Source: Clarireedia homoeocarpa | Lineage: Eukaryota; Ascomycota; Leotiomycetes; Helotiales; Rutstroemiaceae | Direction: 5' to 3' | Assembly: GCA_001465935.1 (NCBI GenBank) | Contig: LNKV01000030.1 | Span: 193,443 to 257,442 of the forward strand | DNA length: 64,000 nucleotides | Part shown: piece after piece, positions 22,501-34,307 of the stretch | How positions within the stretch are numbered: the first letter of the stretch is position 1 | Layout of the letters: every line of letters begins with the position of its first letter | The notes under the pieces: generated by a model | What the model was told of the DNA's origin: nothing | Database searches by the model: none | Seen by the model: the letters and a program-made list of their open reading frames with translations, nothing else | Translations under genes and position numbers: made by a program

Positions 22501-23444
22501 CCTGGCCACTCCTTATTAAACAAATTCTCAAGCTTCTCTACCAGCTTTCGCCGTTTCTCTTCGCTCTCAGGTGTCGGTAATAATCGGTCGTAGAGTTCGC
22601 GCATATCTGTGGACAACTTTCTCTCTCCCTCCTCTGACAGCTTGCTCTTGATATCCGAATCCTTCAACTTCTCCAGTCGGTCGGTGCCGAGGCTATACGC
22701 CATCCGCCTCCGCGAATAGGCCATGGCAGTTTCATACTGACATCCTCTTCTGGGTGCTGGAGGTGGTCTCTTGGACGGAAGGGTGATATTCGACTCAGAA
22801 TACGCCGATCTTGGGGAATGGCCGCTATTCGCATTTGGAGAAGGCTCCCTTGACTCGAAGGAAAATTTCCGGGCATGTTGATGTGGAGTAGAAGGTACGG
22901 AATTTGATTGTTGAGAAACAGAAGAGTTCTGATGTTGCACAACAGGCCTTGGGGGAAGTTGAGCCGTCAACTCAAATTTCTTTCCCGGCATCGTCGCAGA
23001 AGTCGGGGTATCCTTCTCTGTTATGAGCGCGCGCTCGCCTTTATTTGATTTTCGTACGTCCCTATTCCCATGACCACCCCTCACAGCAGGTTTTGTTTTC
23101 CTTTCCGTGGCAACGCCACTCGAAGTCGATCGCTGACCAGGCACTGCCTGAATATGTTGAGCTGAGAGCAACGGGGGAAGTGGTGTGGTCTGCAATCTGG
23201 CCGAGCTTCTGCTTGATGAAATGAGCCTGTTGTACTGAGCGAGTTGTTGTTGGTGAAATAACGGTTGTTGTGGAAGTAAAATTGGAATTAATTGGGTGGG
23301 AAGCTGAGGGGACCCAGTAATACTCGGCGAGGAGCTGGAAGTGGAATCAGCAAGTGTATTGCGCTGCACAAGTCTCGACCACTGCGCTGACTGGTATTGA
23401 TATTGAGAATTACTCGTCAAAGACTGGCCCTCCATCAAACTCAT
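19512..23444 (-). CDS. Cid1/Trf4-like nucleotidyltransferase (poly(A)/poly(U) RNA polymerase family)
   Basis: Template-independent RNA 3'-nucleotidyltransferase of the non-canonical poly(A) polymerase family. Four exons (23444-22436, 22387-22316, 22266-22048, 21997-19512) joined by introns of 48-50 nt give 1261 residues, much longer than Cid1 because of disordered flanks. The catalytic signature VFGSSGNLLCTDESD-VDICITTDW (two metal-binding Asp in DIC context) is completed across intron 1. SGMQKVICVSTAKVPIVKIFD and the PAP-associated region RPLAMIIKHWTKSR, AFGGTLSSYTWICMIINFLQ and LLFQFFRFYGHEFDYEN follow. The C-terminal 600 residues are Gln/Ser/Asn/Pro-rich with an RGGHRGGRHNNHNR basic patch, likely RNA-binding. 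The frame is open upstream to 23585, but those 47 residues look like leader, so the start at 23444 (MSLMEGQ) is preferred. Adenylation versus uridylation cannot be told apart here. Confidence 0.88.
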
Positions 23445-24171
23445 AAACCCTTTTATGTAGGTAGTGATTGTGCGATGTCGTTCTCCTAGGGCCGAGAAGC
23501 AGATATCTTGGTTGCGGAAACGACAATGTGAACCAAAGGCGTAATAGAATGATGTATTCCTGAGCGAAACGGTGCAGGTAGCCACGCGACTGTGAGTAGG
23601 ATGTCCCTTTCGTCGTTCTCAAGGAAAGGAAATGTCGTTTCGTGTCGGTCAATTGCAATCGTAAATCCGTAAGTGAGTGAGCAAGGCACGAACTTTCCCC
23701 GAGATGGCTTTCCTTTCAAAGATTGCCCCCTTTCCGTATATCAATCGAGAAGCGCGGGTCCTGGTCATCAAGTAATTGATTCCTTTCTGCCGGTTTTGTT
23801 TAAAGCCGAGCGTGGAAATGGGATTTGAGTGTCGAAATTGGGGGTGGGGAAAAGGAAGTCGTGGAATGAATTGAAGGAGTGAGTGAAGTAGTATATTTAC
23901 GAGACCTGGGCTTGGGTGTGTTCAGTCCTCCTGGTCCTCTTTTAATTCGAACACAAAAGATGCCGAGCAATCCCTTTTTGGGAAATTTCGTCCGCTGGAT
24001 AGTTTTGAGGGTATCTCGAGCAAGAGAAAGGACAAACAAAAGAGGAGGAGAAGAGACACCACAGTGGTGGTGGTGGTGGTGGTGATCCTTTTTGGGGGGA
24101 GGGGGCTTTGTTCTCAAGCGTACCACTCTGGACTTTTGTATGTACCACCTTTCACACAAGGGAGAGAATGA

Positions 24172-24250
24172 AGTGAGTAGTGAGTAGTGAGCAGCGAGTA
24201 GTGAGCAGCGGGCAGTGAGTAGTGAGCAGTGGGCAGTGAGTAGTGAGTGA
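24172..24250. repeat. Minisatellite, 7-bp unit GTGAGTA/GTGAGCA
   Basis: About eleven imperfect 7-bp units in tandem, mixing GTGAGTA, GTGAGCA, GCGAGTA and GCGGGCA variants. Variation is concentrated at two positions of the unit, which suggests expansion followed by point change. Confidence 0.85.
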
Positions 24251-24318
24251 TGGGGGTTCTCGACTACAGTTAGCTGGCTGGGTAGGCACGGTAGGTACGC
24301 ACGGTACAGCAGGTACGG

Positions 24319-24465
24319 TAGGTACTTGGTACTTGGTACTTGGTACTTGGTACGGTACGGTATAGACTACTCGTACGGAAGTGCCTCGCACAGTAGTTCT
24401 ACCAGCAATTCAGATAGGACGCTGGGACGCTGGGTCGCTGGGTCGCTGGGTCGCTGGGACGCTAG
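24319..24465. repeat. Two adjacent minisatellites: GGTACTT (7 bp) and CGCTGGGT (8 bp)
   Basis: GGTACTT repeats four to five times at about 24319-24356, ending in GGTACGGTACGG. Sixty bases later CGCTGGG(T/A) repeats about six times at about 24419-24465. Both units are nearly uniform. A third small array, GAGAGC, lies at about 24585-24611. Confidence 0.8.
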
Positions 24466-25060
24466 TAGCCTATGGCCAAATGGTCCGGCAACAGGGCGAG
24501 CAAGAGCCACCACGCAGAAGACTTGCGGGACCTGCTATCCGCCGAGTAAGGCAAGTATTTCTAAGTCGAGGAAGTGTGAAGCGTCGAGAGCGAGAGCGAG
24601 AGCGAGAGCGCGCTTTCCCTTTCGGCTCTTTAGAAATAGATGGTTTTTAAATGAACTATGAACTTTTATATTGCATCTACTTTGGTACTTCGGTCAGGTT
24701 AGGCAAAGGAGATTGAGATCGAGTGGAGGATGATCATTGGGTAAGAATAGAAATAGAAACAGGTAATTAATGAGGCTATATCGAACTATCCGTATCCATT
24801 TGCCTCCCTAATTCCCTTTCATGCAGAGAGATTGTATATGGAGATGGAGGGAAGCTACTACCAGCCAGTAGGTTGGTGCGATTGTGAATGTACAGTACAA
24901 GCACGAGGACTTTGTAGATACTTGGTAGATACTTGGATACTTGGTAGATACTTGGTAGAGTCTTCCATTCAGACTTCTAGACTTTCGTCACCCTGGTGCG
25001 CTCATACGAGAGACCATAAGACATGCACCAGAGAATAGGACAACCATTCGAGTGCGTCTG

Positions 25061-25147
25061 TATGGCTGGATGGCTAGATGGCTAGATGGCTAGATGGCTA
25101 GATGGCTAGATGGCTAGATGGCTAGATGGCTGAATGGCTGAATGGCT
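25061..25147. repeat. Minisatellite, 8-bp unit ATGGCTAG
   Basis: About eleven tandem 8-bp units. Seven central copies are identical (ATGGCTAG), while the edge copies carry ATGGCTGG or ATGGCTGA. The homogeneous centre suggests recent expansion. Confidence 0.88.
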
Positions 25148-25244
25148 TTCTTTGTGAGTCTTTTATTATGCCTGGCCATTAAGCGTCCAGACATACCGAG
25201 TGTGACTGTGTGACCAAAGATATACATATACCTACGAAAAACTA

Positions 25245-25640
25245 ATCACACTTTGATACTTCGTACTGTTCCACGACGTGGAACACAAAGGACTTTCCCC
25301 GATTTTTCAACGCAATCTTCATGTTCGACACGGCACGCTCGTGAGGTAATCCAACCATAAAGAGGTACTTCTCAGCCCAGGTAGAAAATGCCATGCCTTT
25401 GAGGGGCAAATAGCTCAGCTCCTCTCGTCGGTCCCAAAACAGGTATACTCAACTTCTCCATCACGAGAGTGTGCCAGTCATGGATCATCCACGGACAAGC
25501 CAATATCCTGCAGGTTCCCTCTGTCGTGAGATGAGGAAGAAAGTGCCTGTTGTGTTGGTACGGCTATGTTGTGTTCGCTGAGTAAAAGAAATCATACCTG
25601 GTGAGCCTGGGTAGGTATCCGCGGAGTGGGATCATAAGTC
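25245..25640 (-). other. Possible eroded or multi-exon coding segment, unrecognised
   Basis: On the minus strand the last part reads a protein-like stretch that includes SYLPLKGMAFSTWAEKYLFM and VGLPHERAVSNMKIALKNRG, then GKSFVFHVVEQYEVSKCD and a stop near 25245. Upstream, similarly protein-like pieces (NLQDIGLSVDDP, SRDGEVEYT, and a MIPLRGYLPRLT opening before a GTATGA donor) lie in other frames with stops between them. Either introns join them or this is a decayed gene. No family is recognised and no complete model could be built. Confidence 0.25.
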
Positions 25641-27690
25641 TGACACGAAGGGGTAAAATCTTACAGCTCACAAGAAATTAAAAGCCTACATTGAAAGCCA
25701 CAAAGGAATCCGTATTTGAGACCTTTTGTTTCCTCTTTGCAGTCAAACCCGGGCCTTTGGTTGGTTGAATCATGGTCCTTAATACTTTTTAAATTCCCAC
25801 TTTCGCATCTCTGACACGAAACGGAGGGTTCGAGCATGATCTGGTACTGTAATACGACAACGATATTGCCATTTAATCTTGCTTTTTTTACTCGGTGAAA
25901 TGTACGTTTCAATCGAACAGCTCATTTTGAGGCGTGTCTGTACGTGGTGAACATCTTTACTTTACCCCTTAAATCCCGACTATGGAGTCGCATATCAATA
26001 AAGAGACCCCGACCCCGAAATGCCTCGTACTAGGAATTGAGCAGCGCAAAGATTAGAAAGCGTCTCACCCGAGAATATCTCATGATCCTACGGCTGTGTA
26101 TTCTGGGCTGTCGATCAACAGAGGGAGGAAAAGGCAATCCTGCGCACTTTGGGCTTTTTTTTTCTTTCTTTAATGCATCTCAATGTGAAGGGGCCAGGCT
26201 CCTTCCAACGACTATGATAGTGAGTGGATAGAAAAAAATCTGGGGAAGTGCCACAAGGACATCGAGTTCTCCTTCATCACGTATTTGAGCTATCCCTCAT
26301 TTAGACATAGCCTGCTCGGCATTTAGCCTTGCTTGGGCTTGAGGTGCGCCAGCGCCACAGCCGTTCCTGCCTTAGGTTTGGAGATCAGCGGGATCTATTC
26401 CAGTCACGTGTCCGGCTATCCTAGCCCAGAAAAGCAAAATAACAAGAGTGTGAAAAAGGCCGTCAAGATATCAAATCTCATAATTATTTGAGTCGGGACA
26501 CAACTGATCTCTCTATCGCTTTCCTTATTGTCACAGAATCAGCCTGCCGGTAATCTGTGAGATCAGCCAAAAATGTCTGTTCCAACCTTCCCAGCCAGGT
26601 CAAGCATTGCTATTCCGTTGGCTTGGTCATTCATTGGTCATTCATTGGTCATGGAAATGTGCCCCGGCCAGCTTTTCCGTACATCTCTTGGATACCTGTT
26701 CAAGTCTTCGGTCCATTCCCGTTATACGCCGTTATACGGAAAGACTAAAGATCTATCGATGATTTTCTGCTAAGAATCTAGGGAATGCCTTGGTACAGTA
26801 GGTAGGCAAGTGCTTGCTCGACGTCTTTCTCGTGGACCTTTCAAAGCTTCTGGATTCAGATGAGAGACTGCCGCAGTACTTGATGTATATCCTCGTGCAC
26901 CTGCTACTTGCGCAGTCCCAAAAGCCCCTCTTACGATCCTGGTATCGCATGCCGGAGGCCGGATTAGGAAGAAACCCAAGAGCCATCCATACTAATCTTT
27001 TACCATCTGACATACCTGCCTCAATGTTCAGTCATTCAACCAACCACTCCTTCGGATAGCCTCGTAAGCAATAGCGCCAATACCGTAAAGTCCGAGGGAC
27101 CACCCTGCAGCCAATAGTTCTTCTCCCACAAGCAAGTTCCGGCGCTCGCGCTCTGCACGAGAACCGGAAAACCTCAGAACTTTGGATGCTATCAATGCGC
27201 TGGATGCATCTTTAAACAAATAGCCTCATAGCCTTATGGAAATCGGCCCATCCGGATCTCCATTGGGTGCGCGCCAACACAAAATTTCTCCCATCGTTTC
27301 CGCTTTAGTAAACATTTCTCGCGGACGTCATCATGAGATCGAATGGTACGAGATCTAATGGTACAATAGTCGATTACTATGCGATTTCTTTGAAATCAAC
27401 GTTCGAATGAAAAACAGACAGTCGGCACGTCTTCTATATATCAACTGCTGAAGTACTGTCCAAGGAGTTTTCATCTATTTCAATTGTTTTGTCTGCAGCC
27501 TTTACATGCAAGGGAGCTTGATCATTCGTTGAGTACATTTTTTGCTTTTCTTGCTGCCAAGGGCCATCCGGAATCTGCGGAGTGATTGATTACTCAAGCA
27601 ACGACCTACATTCTTATCCGCTGCTTCCTACTTGCGGCTTGGGAAAACAACATCTCTTTGTCCCATATTTTTGATATCTGTGTCAACAAA

Positions 27691-28530
27691 ATGGGGTTTT
27701 CGAAGTCAAGGTATGTTTCTTCGTATTCCTTTCTATTTCATCCGTCTTCAATATTGAGAATGTTCTTTCTAATTTGGCCATCTAGAGGGGTTACTTTCGC
27801 GGTAGCATTGGCGACATTAATTAGCAATACGCTCTCTTCGGTGCTTTTTCAACAACTACCAGACGATCCATACCATATAGCTGGTAATTTTGGATGGTAC
27901 CTACATTTTGCCAATATCCTAAGCATATTTGGATTTGTAGGAGCTGTGCGGGTCAGTTTTCACAATTTCCCAAGCTTCCGAAGCTTTTGAATGGCTTTAG
28001 TTTTGAGCTTCGGAACTAATATCTCTTCCTCACGATAGGAACATGCGCTTAGCGTAGCCATTTTCTCAAACTACCTCATAATAGACACAATCCTGTGTTC
28101 CATCCCTCGATTCCTCGTCCTTGCACTCCTCCAACAATTCTCCGTCTCGCTGTGCTCCCCCTCCTCAAGCACTTACCTCAATTTCTCCACTTCCCGCGAA
28201 CAAACCCTTAGTTCTCTCTCCGCATCTACTCCGGACACCGCTTCTACTTCTACACCCCCTTATTTGTCATATGCGAAGGAGTGGAGTCCAGCCGGGTGTC
28301 AGCGCATCGTAACATTACTGCATGTCACGCTTGCGGCGGGCGTGGTCGCAGCAACGCTGCTGCAGTTTGTTGGCGCGCTGTGCGTGAGGGAGTATGCGAA
28401 GAGTCTTTTTGTGAAGAGGATGTTAGAGGAAGGGAGAATTTTGGCGAGCGAAGAGAGGAGGAGTTTGTGTGTAGAGCGGGGTTTACCGATTATTGAGGAG
28501 GATGGGGAGATGGAAAAGACTGGGTTATGA
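27691..28530 (+). CDS. Four-TM membrane protein, function unknown
   Basis: Three exons (27691-27710, 27786-27951, 28039-28530; introns of 75 and 87 nt) give 225 residues. The tiny first exon encodes MGFSKS and is needed for an ATG. Four hydrophobic segments are visible: GVTFAVALATLISNTLSSVL, WYLHFANILSIFGFVGAV, a long one around SNYLIIDTILCSIPRFLVLA, and LLHVTLAAGVVAATLLQFVG. A Ser/Thr-rich loop of about 50 residues separates the third and fourth. The short C-terminal tail is charged and cytosolic (VKRMLEEGRILASEERR). The topology resembles small fungal tetraspan or MARVEL-like proteins, but I cannot assign a named family. It stands alone in a gene-poor stretch. Confidence 0.8.
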
Positions 28531-31500
28531 GATTGAGATGAAAATCTCCCAACAGGTCGGTCGTGTGATTGCATCTGGAAGATGTTGGTTGAGATGAGGT
28601 GAGCTGAGATATGGTAATCAAGTAGGGGAAATTTACGAAAAAGAAAAGGAGGAGAGCAAGAAGAAGAAGGCAATGATGATGATGATACCAGAGAGAATGA
28701 GCACACTATGCTACATGGCATCTGCATAACGATATGAAGTAGACAGGGCGAAGAAGAGGATGGACGAAACCCAGTTTGGTGTCTGGACATGGGGTTAGCA
28801 CTTTGTTTGTTTGTGTGGAATGTTGTATATACCTGCAAGCAAGCAAGGGGAGCAAAGGAAGGGAAGGAAGAGCCAGGAGTACATGTATACCTCGTGTTGT
28901 GGTTATGGTCTCTCTTTTTTTTTTATTTTTTTTTTTACTCGGTTGCTTTACTTAACTTGATACCACATGGAGTGAATAAATGAGTTTAGATTGAATATTA
29001 AAACATCTAGTTGTGTTTTGCTTTTGGTTCAATGATGGTGATGATGAATGAGAGTGGTGGTGCGAGTGACAGTGATAGATAGTAACGCAAGATCTTTCTA
29101 TGTCGATCGATATTGTATATTTTATCGGCTGGGGCTTTAGGGCGATGTAAGATTATACGAGTAGTTGTGCATTCGCGTGTGGAAAGAGTACGTGTGTGCG
29201 CAGCAGGACAAGTACAGTCAGTACCTGGGCGATCGAATGAGAAGAGAAAGAAAGAAAGAATTGGAGGCACTGGCAGTCAGTGAGTAAGAGGAGTCGGGAC
29301 TCGAGAAGAATGTAAAATGAAATGGAGGGTTTGGAAGGAAAGCAGGAGATGCAGACGGAGATGAAGCGGACGGACAGACAAGAGAGAAAGGTAGAGAGAG
29401 GGGAAAGAAAGAAAGAAAGAAAGACTGGGAGGATGGATGATTTCGCGGGCGAGAAAGATGATGTGGTAGGTTGCCAACGCCCATTTATAACTTATGCTGG
29501 AAGAGAAAGAAAGGTCTTGCTTGGGTGGTAGTGGGAAGAGGGCAGCTTGAATGATGGTGATGGTGAAGTTGAAGTTGAAAGTAGAGAATGTAAAGTGAAG
29601 GCAGATTCTCGATACGAACTAGTCCTTGCACGGCCGACTATAACACTGGAGATAGATACCCTTGGTACATGTATCCATAGAAATAAATGGTATTAAGGGT
29701 CTTGCACTGGTGGCGGGGTGACTAATATGCGTGTATGCTGTTTCTGGTCTATTTCATGTTTGGTCGGTGACATCACTTGTGTCGAGGCTAGGCCTAGTAG
29801 GAGGGGGGGGGGGGGGGAAAGTGCAGCGGCCCAGGAGATGAGAGATATGGCTAGAAGCGAGGTTGAAAAGGAGGGGGGAATGATGGACGAGCAGTGCTTT
29901 GAAGGAAAACTGGTCGGCTGTATGAAGAGGTACGTGATTAGCTATGAGGGCTTATCATGAATGCTCTGGAGCACTAGTTATGGAATCAAGTTATGGAATC
30001 ACCTCCCGTTTTTGGCCAGATGGTCAGCTAGGGGAGTTATCTTTCAAATCGGACAGTGGCTCTTTCGCTGCAGACGATAGTGAATGATGAACTGCGGAGT
30101 CGCAAGTGCTTCCCATAAGCGCGATTTGATAGATGGGGGACAGCGAATGAATATTCACGAAGAAGCATAAGAAGACTGCACTTTATTGCATGCCATGCCA
30201 TGGTAATGTTAATCGAAGAAATGAGGCAAATGAAGTTGACGGGCCGCAGCCAAGCAGAGCAGATATCTGGCTCACACCCTCCTTTGTTTGCACCCAGCGA
30301 AAGATATGGCAACCGATCCCGTAAAAGAGACTGTAAATCCAGATCGAAAAAGAGGAGATGAAAAAACTCCAGCCGATGACGCCGATGACAACCAAGCCTA
30401 CTGTTGGAATGCAAGTCACAGCGCTGATGTTGTATCCCTTGTCCTCGTCCACGAACAGCAAGATACTCCCCCGACCTTCTACCCCACAGGAGCGAAGCAA
30501 AAGAAACAGCAGCTAGAAAGAACTATGTCACTGAAAACGATGAATCGCAGTTTTAGCGTCATTGGAGTGTGTAGAGGTGCCCAAGGTAGCTAGCAAGCTA
30601 TGCTGGTGCTGGACTGAAAAGGCGGCTAAAACCACTCCCCTAGCTATGTATCTAGAAAGCTTGTATCCCATCAAATGACTCGAGAAAAAACGGTCGAGAT
30701 TCCGTGGATGTGTGTGGGGGAGGTGGGTTGAAGAATTTTTCCCTTAGAGGAGGGGAAGGGAGTCGTATCGACCAATGGTGGGGGGTGTGAATTCAATGTG
30801 CAGGTGGAAATAATGCGTGGCTTGCATGGACAAACGAACCAGAACCGGTGTTGGGTTTGGATTTGGATGGAGGGGTGATGACAGATACAGAAGGTTCTGG
30901 CAGATACAGAAGGTTCTGTGTCTCCTATTGCCTGTGGGAATTTCGGATCTGGGCTGTTTGGAAATCGTGAGGTGAAGATGCACGCGCTGCCAAAGGAAAC
31001 GTGCATGCTCGTTATGTCTGTGAGAGGAGGACGGTACTTTCCATGCCTCAAATGGAGCACTTTTGATACGGTTTTTGTTTCTTGGATTCGGTCTTGGACA
31101 TGATCTTGGTCTGAACCATGTAGGCATTGAGAGAGAGGGCTCGGAGATATTCGATTAAAGCGGCATTCCGGGATGGTCGAATCAAGGTGTTCTACCGATA
31201 GGGAGGGTATCAGCGATAAGGAGGATATTTGGAGGAAGGATGGTTCCTATTTGAAGCGGGAGATGAGTCCTGAATGAGCCTCACCATCTCGATGATATTT
31301 CGTCCGTAGATACGGTACGGAAGTACAATAGGTTCGAGGTTCATTCACTTAGCTATCCGAGGTTTTTCTGGGAAAAAGGGGTAAGCCGGGTAAAAGTAGC
31401 TTGGATTTAGCTTTTCCCTTTCCACTTCTCTCGATAGTTCACTCAAACCCGAGGTTTGTACACAAAAGGTTGTCGTCTGTGGCTTGATCAGTGGCATCGA

Positions 31501-32705
31501 GAAAGATCGAAACGTACAGGGATAAGCCGCATCAGGCGCTCGAGAAATTAGCTACCATGTTAGCAACGGCACATGTTGCACATATATCGACCGTTCAAGG
31601 AATTTCGGTGGAGTAGTTTCCTGAGATTTACTAGACGTGAAAGGAGCAATAAGTAAGCCGAGTCTCTTGCAGAATCAGCACATCTAGTATCTTCCGATGG
31701 TGCACCTTTGCGGGTACGAAATTGACCCTTACAACACACAGAGTTGAGGCATGTTAAGTGACTATTGGCGCAAAGTGGAGTTTGAACATGGTGAGGGGGT
31801 GTAAGTTGATTGTGAGGATATCAGACTGGACCAACTCGACCAAGTGCTCAATGCTCAATAGGAAGTCTAGTACGATTTTATCGCGTCCAGAATAGTAGAG
31901 GTCATTTAAAAGATAGGGCCGAGTGGTGAGCAGACATTTGGGATAGTGTGCCGTAATCAATATTGAAGCTCCGATGACGGCGTAGGATAAAAGGACAAAT
32001 GACCAAATGAAGGAAGATATATAAGTGACAGTAGCCGCCGCAACATACCTCATTTAGGATTTCGAGGCTGAATTCGATATCGACCTCATGATGCTTTAAC
32101 TGAAACCTATTTCAAGTAATTGGTATCAGCCTTACATCTCTTCATTTACACTCATGACGATCCTTATCAAGCGTTTTGAAGGGCATATTTTAATAAGGTA
32201 ATTTTGAAAGGATGGCTCGGAGAGAAGGGTCCAATATCTGGTCTGCGCAGGCCCCCCCTCATTATCTGATTCGTTTGGATGAGAAAGGTCCTGTCATGAT
32301 GATACCACATCTTTGTCTTATACCCACATCTGGTCATGTATCCTCTGATTCCTATCATACTGTATATCGATTTGCACTTGAAAAAGGTGTCAGAATCAGG
32401 ACAGGAAGGAAATGAGAGAAAGCTTAAATGGGAGGGGAAGGTAAACATATTAAGGGACTACCTAGCTCTAGACATTCGGGAAACACTAATACAAACGTAC
32501 GATAATACTTAGGAGGGACTACGAAGCACGCACCATACAACTCAGCACTGCATGCAAATTCTTAGAGTAATGAATGAGATGGAGGGACAAAATGTTCAAC
32601 GAGAAATAGGAATACGGGATGGAGCATTTCCTTTCGACGGCTATGCCTGCGAAGTCTGTTCACGACCACTTTGCCGCTCTCTACGAAGTAATAAGTATGC
32701 CCGTG

Positions 32706-32706
<1 letters not shown>

Positions 32707-32766
<60 letters not shown>
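32707..32766. repeat. Minisatellite, 7-bp unit CAGTAGA/CAGTAGG
   Basis: Eight to nine tandem 7-bp units. The first four carry ACAGTAG and the last four GCAGTAG, so one substitution splits the array into two homogeneous blocks. Confidence 0.88.
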
Positions 32767-32939
32767 AATTTGCTACACTCAATCCCAGATGAAGGAATGG
32801 AAACGGTGTATGGCGTAGGAATTCCTATGCACGAGCGAATCACACTCGGCTGGCAGTTGCAATTATCCCATTGGGGCTCATAAGAGCCGAAGGAGGAAAT
32901 CATGGACGGATTACTTGTCAGCAAGTCAGAGATGTTCTT

Positions 32940-33225
32940 CTACCCAATTCCCTTTCCTCCATTCACGACATCCATCTCGCCCACTTCTGGATATACCGTA
33001 GCCGTAGCCATCCCATATTTCAACGCTACTTCTGCACCACCACCCGAAGTGAAATTTGACGCAGGTTTCCACCACTGTGCGGGCGAGAATGCTTCATCTA
33101 AAGTCCAACCAGTAATCGCTACATTGTCACTTTGTAACTCTGCACCTTGTATCTTTACCACTTCTCCTACCCTTCCTGCTTCGGGAGGACCACGGGAACC
33201 GCACTTATCACGGAAAGAAAGACAT
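32940..33225 (-). CDS. Possible 3' exon of an unrecognised small gene
   Basis: An open minus-strand frame of about 95 residues ends at 32940. It reads a well-mixed composition: GEVVKIQGAELQSDNVAITG, then WTLDEAFSPAQWWKPASNFT and YGMATATVYPEVGEMDVVNG. This is unlike the low-complexity reading of its surroundings. No ATG in this frame gives the whole stretch: the upstream side is closed by a stop near 33226, close to a CTGCAG at about 33238-33243 that might act as acceptor. No family is recognised. It may be a terminal exon, a relic or a chance frame. Confidence 0.25.
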
Positions 33226-33248
33226 CAGTGAGCACTAGACTGCAGCGT

Positions 33249-33306
33249 ACAGAGCACAGAGCATAGAGCACAGAGCATAGAGCACAGAGCATAGAGCGTT
33301 GAGCAT
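33249..33306. repeat. Minisatellite, 7-bp unit AGAGCAC/AGAGCAT
   Basis: About eight 7-bp units alternate AGAGCAC and AGAGCAT, giving an effective 14-bp higher-order period. The array is interrupted at the right edge by GCGTTGAGCAT. Confidence 0.85.
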
Positions 33307-33400
33307 CGCGACTCCTACTCATACTGGATCACGGACGACCGACCGACTGAGGGAGTAAAGGCAAACCGGTAGACAGAAGTGTAACAGGGACTTGAATGAG

Positions 33401-33545
33401 CAACTCTTAGCAACTCTTAGCAACTCTTAGCAACTCTTAGCAACTCTAGCAACTCTCCCACCTCTTGGCCTGGTCGACCCTCATTACTGGATTGCTCGGA
33501 TTACTCGAATTACTCGACTTACTCGACTTACTCAACTCACTCCTC
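33401..33545. repeat. Minisatellites CAACTCTTAG (10 bp) and TTACTCGA(A/C) (9 bp)
   Basis: Four perfect CAACTCTTAG copies and two shortened ones occupy 33401-33456. After 35 bases, four to five TTACTCGAC-like 9-bp units run from about 33500 to 33540. Both lie 0.75-0.9 kb upstream of the gene at 34308. Confidence 0.85.
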
Positions 33546-34307
33546 CTTCGATTAAATCTTACCCAGTAGGTTTAATCTAAGATAACCACAAAGTAGAAAC
33601 TAGTACCACCACTCACCACCACTCACCACCACCAAAAAATTAAAGAACATTCTTCCTTCCTTTTTTCCTCCTCATCGTTTTTGTCTTCCTCCTAACGACC
33701 ACGACCACAGCACATCACATCACATCGCCATTACCGCAGTCCCCTCAGTCAGACCAAAGAGATTACCAATTGGGAACTCACTCCTCCAGTGCAACGCTCT
33801 CCTGTCGACGTATATATAAATATAAATAACAACTTGTTGTTGTTTGTCCTCTTGCTCCAACCCCCCAAGGGCCATTCCTTTCGTCGGTTGAGACCTCGTC
33901 GTTTCTCCTTTAGCTGCCATCGCTGCTGCTTTGCTGGATTTCGTCGTCTGCTGGTGAGTCGAACTTTTCCCCATTATTCCTTAGTGAAAAACAAATTTTC
34001 TCCATTTTCCCATTTCCCCCCCAACATGCCGCTTTCGCTGTTCCGTCTACGAGAACTTTTTTCTTCTCTCGGCTACAAACATAACCCATCTTTTCTTCCA
34101 TGCGCTCAACATTCAAAAGTCCTCTTGCACTGAAGGCGGCCATTGGAAACGTTTCCTTTCGATTATATACTAATAGCAAGATATTCTGTACAGATCTCCA
34201 CATCTGCGACCCTCTTCGTCTTATACACGTTCCTTTTAAGTCCCGTCGATCCACAACTGCGGGCTTCAGTTTCTAAGCACTCCAACCGACTCGACAATTC
34301 TAGAAAT

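Larger units (their letters stand above)
23445..27690. other. 4.2-kb gene-poor, minisatellite-rich region
   Basis: The first 700 bases are the leader and promoter of the nucleotidyltransferase gene (CT-rich on the minus strand, with a GGT run at 24063-24083). Tandem repeats follow between 24170 and 25150, listed separately, then a possible eroded frame at about 25245-25640 (-). 25650-27560 holds only short frames without domain or splice support. A TTGGTCATTCA direct repeat lies at about 26625-26655. Bases 27400-27690 are T-rich and are probably the promoter and leader of the four-TM gene. Confidence 0.45.
28531..34307. other. 5.8-kb gene-poor region
   Basis: No complete gene could be supported. 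28540-29560 is purine-rich on + with GA and GAAA arrays. A run of about 17 Gs sits at about 29800-29817. 29820-32700 has only short frames with stops. A 95-residue minus-strand frame (32940-33225) looks protein-like and is listed separately. Minisatellites occupy 32707-32766, 33249-33306 and 33401-33456. From about 33480 the + strand becomes pyrimidine-rich, the expected leader of the gene at 34308, with a TATATATAAATATAAATA stretch near 33811. Confidence 0.45.

Noticed and set aside
24172..25147. Regular repeats considered as a CRISPR array
   Set aside because: The units are 6-8 bp and directly abutting, without spacers, and the organism is a eukaryote.
28299..28838. A 179-residue minus-strand frame over the four-TM gene end
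   Set aside because: It is opposite the spliced + strand gene and reads Ser-rich low complexity.
30037..30593. Overlapping frames on both strands
   Set aside because: Both strands are open by chance. No start context, domain or splice support could be found for either.
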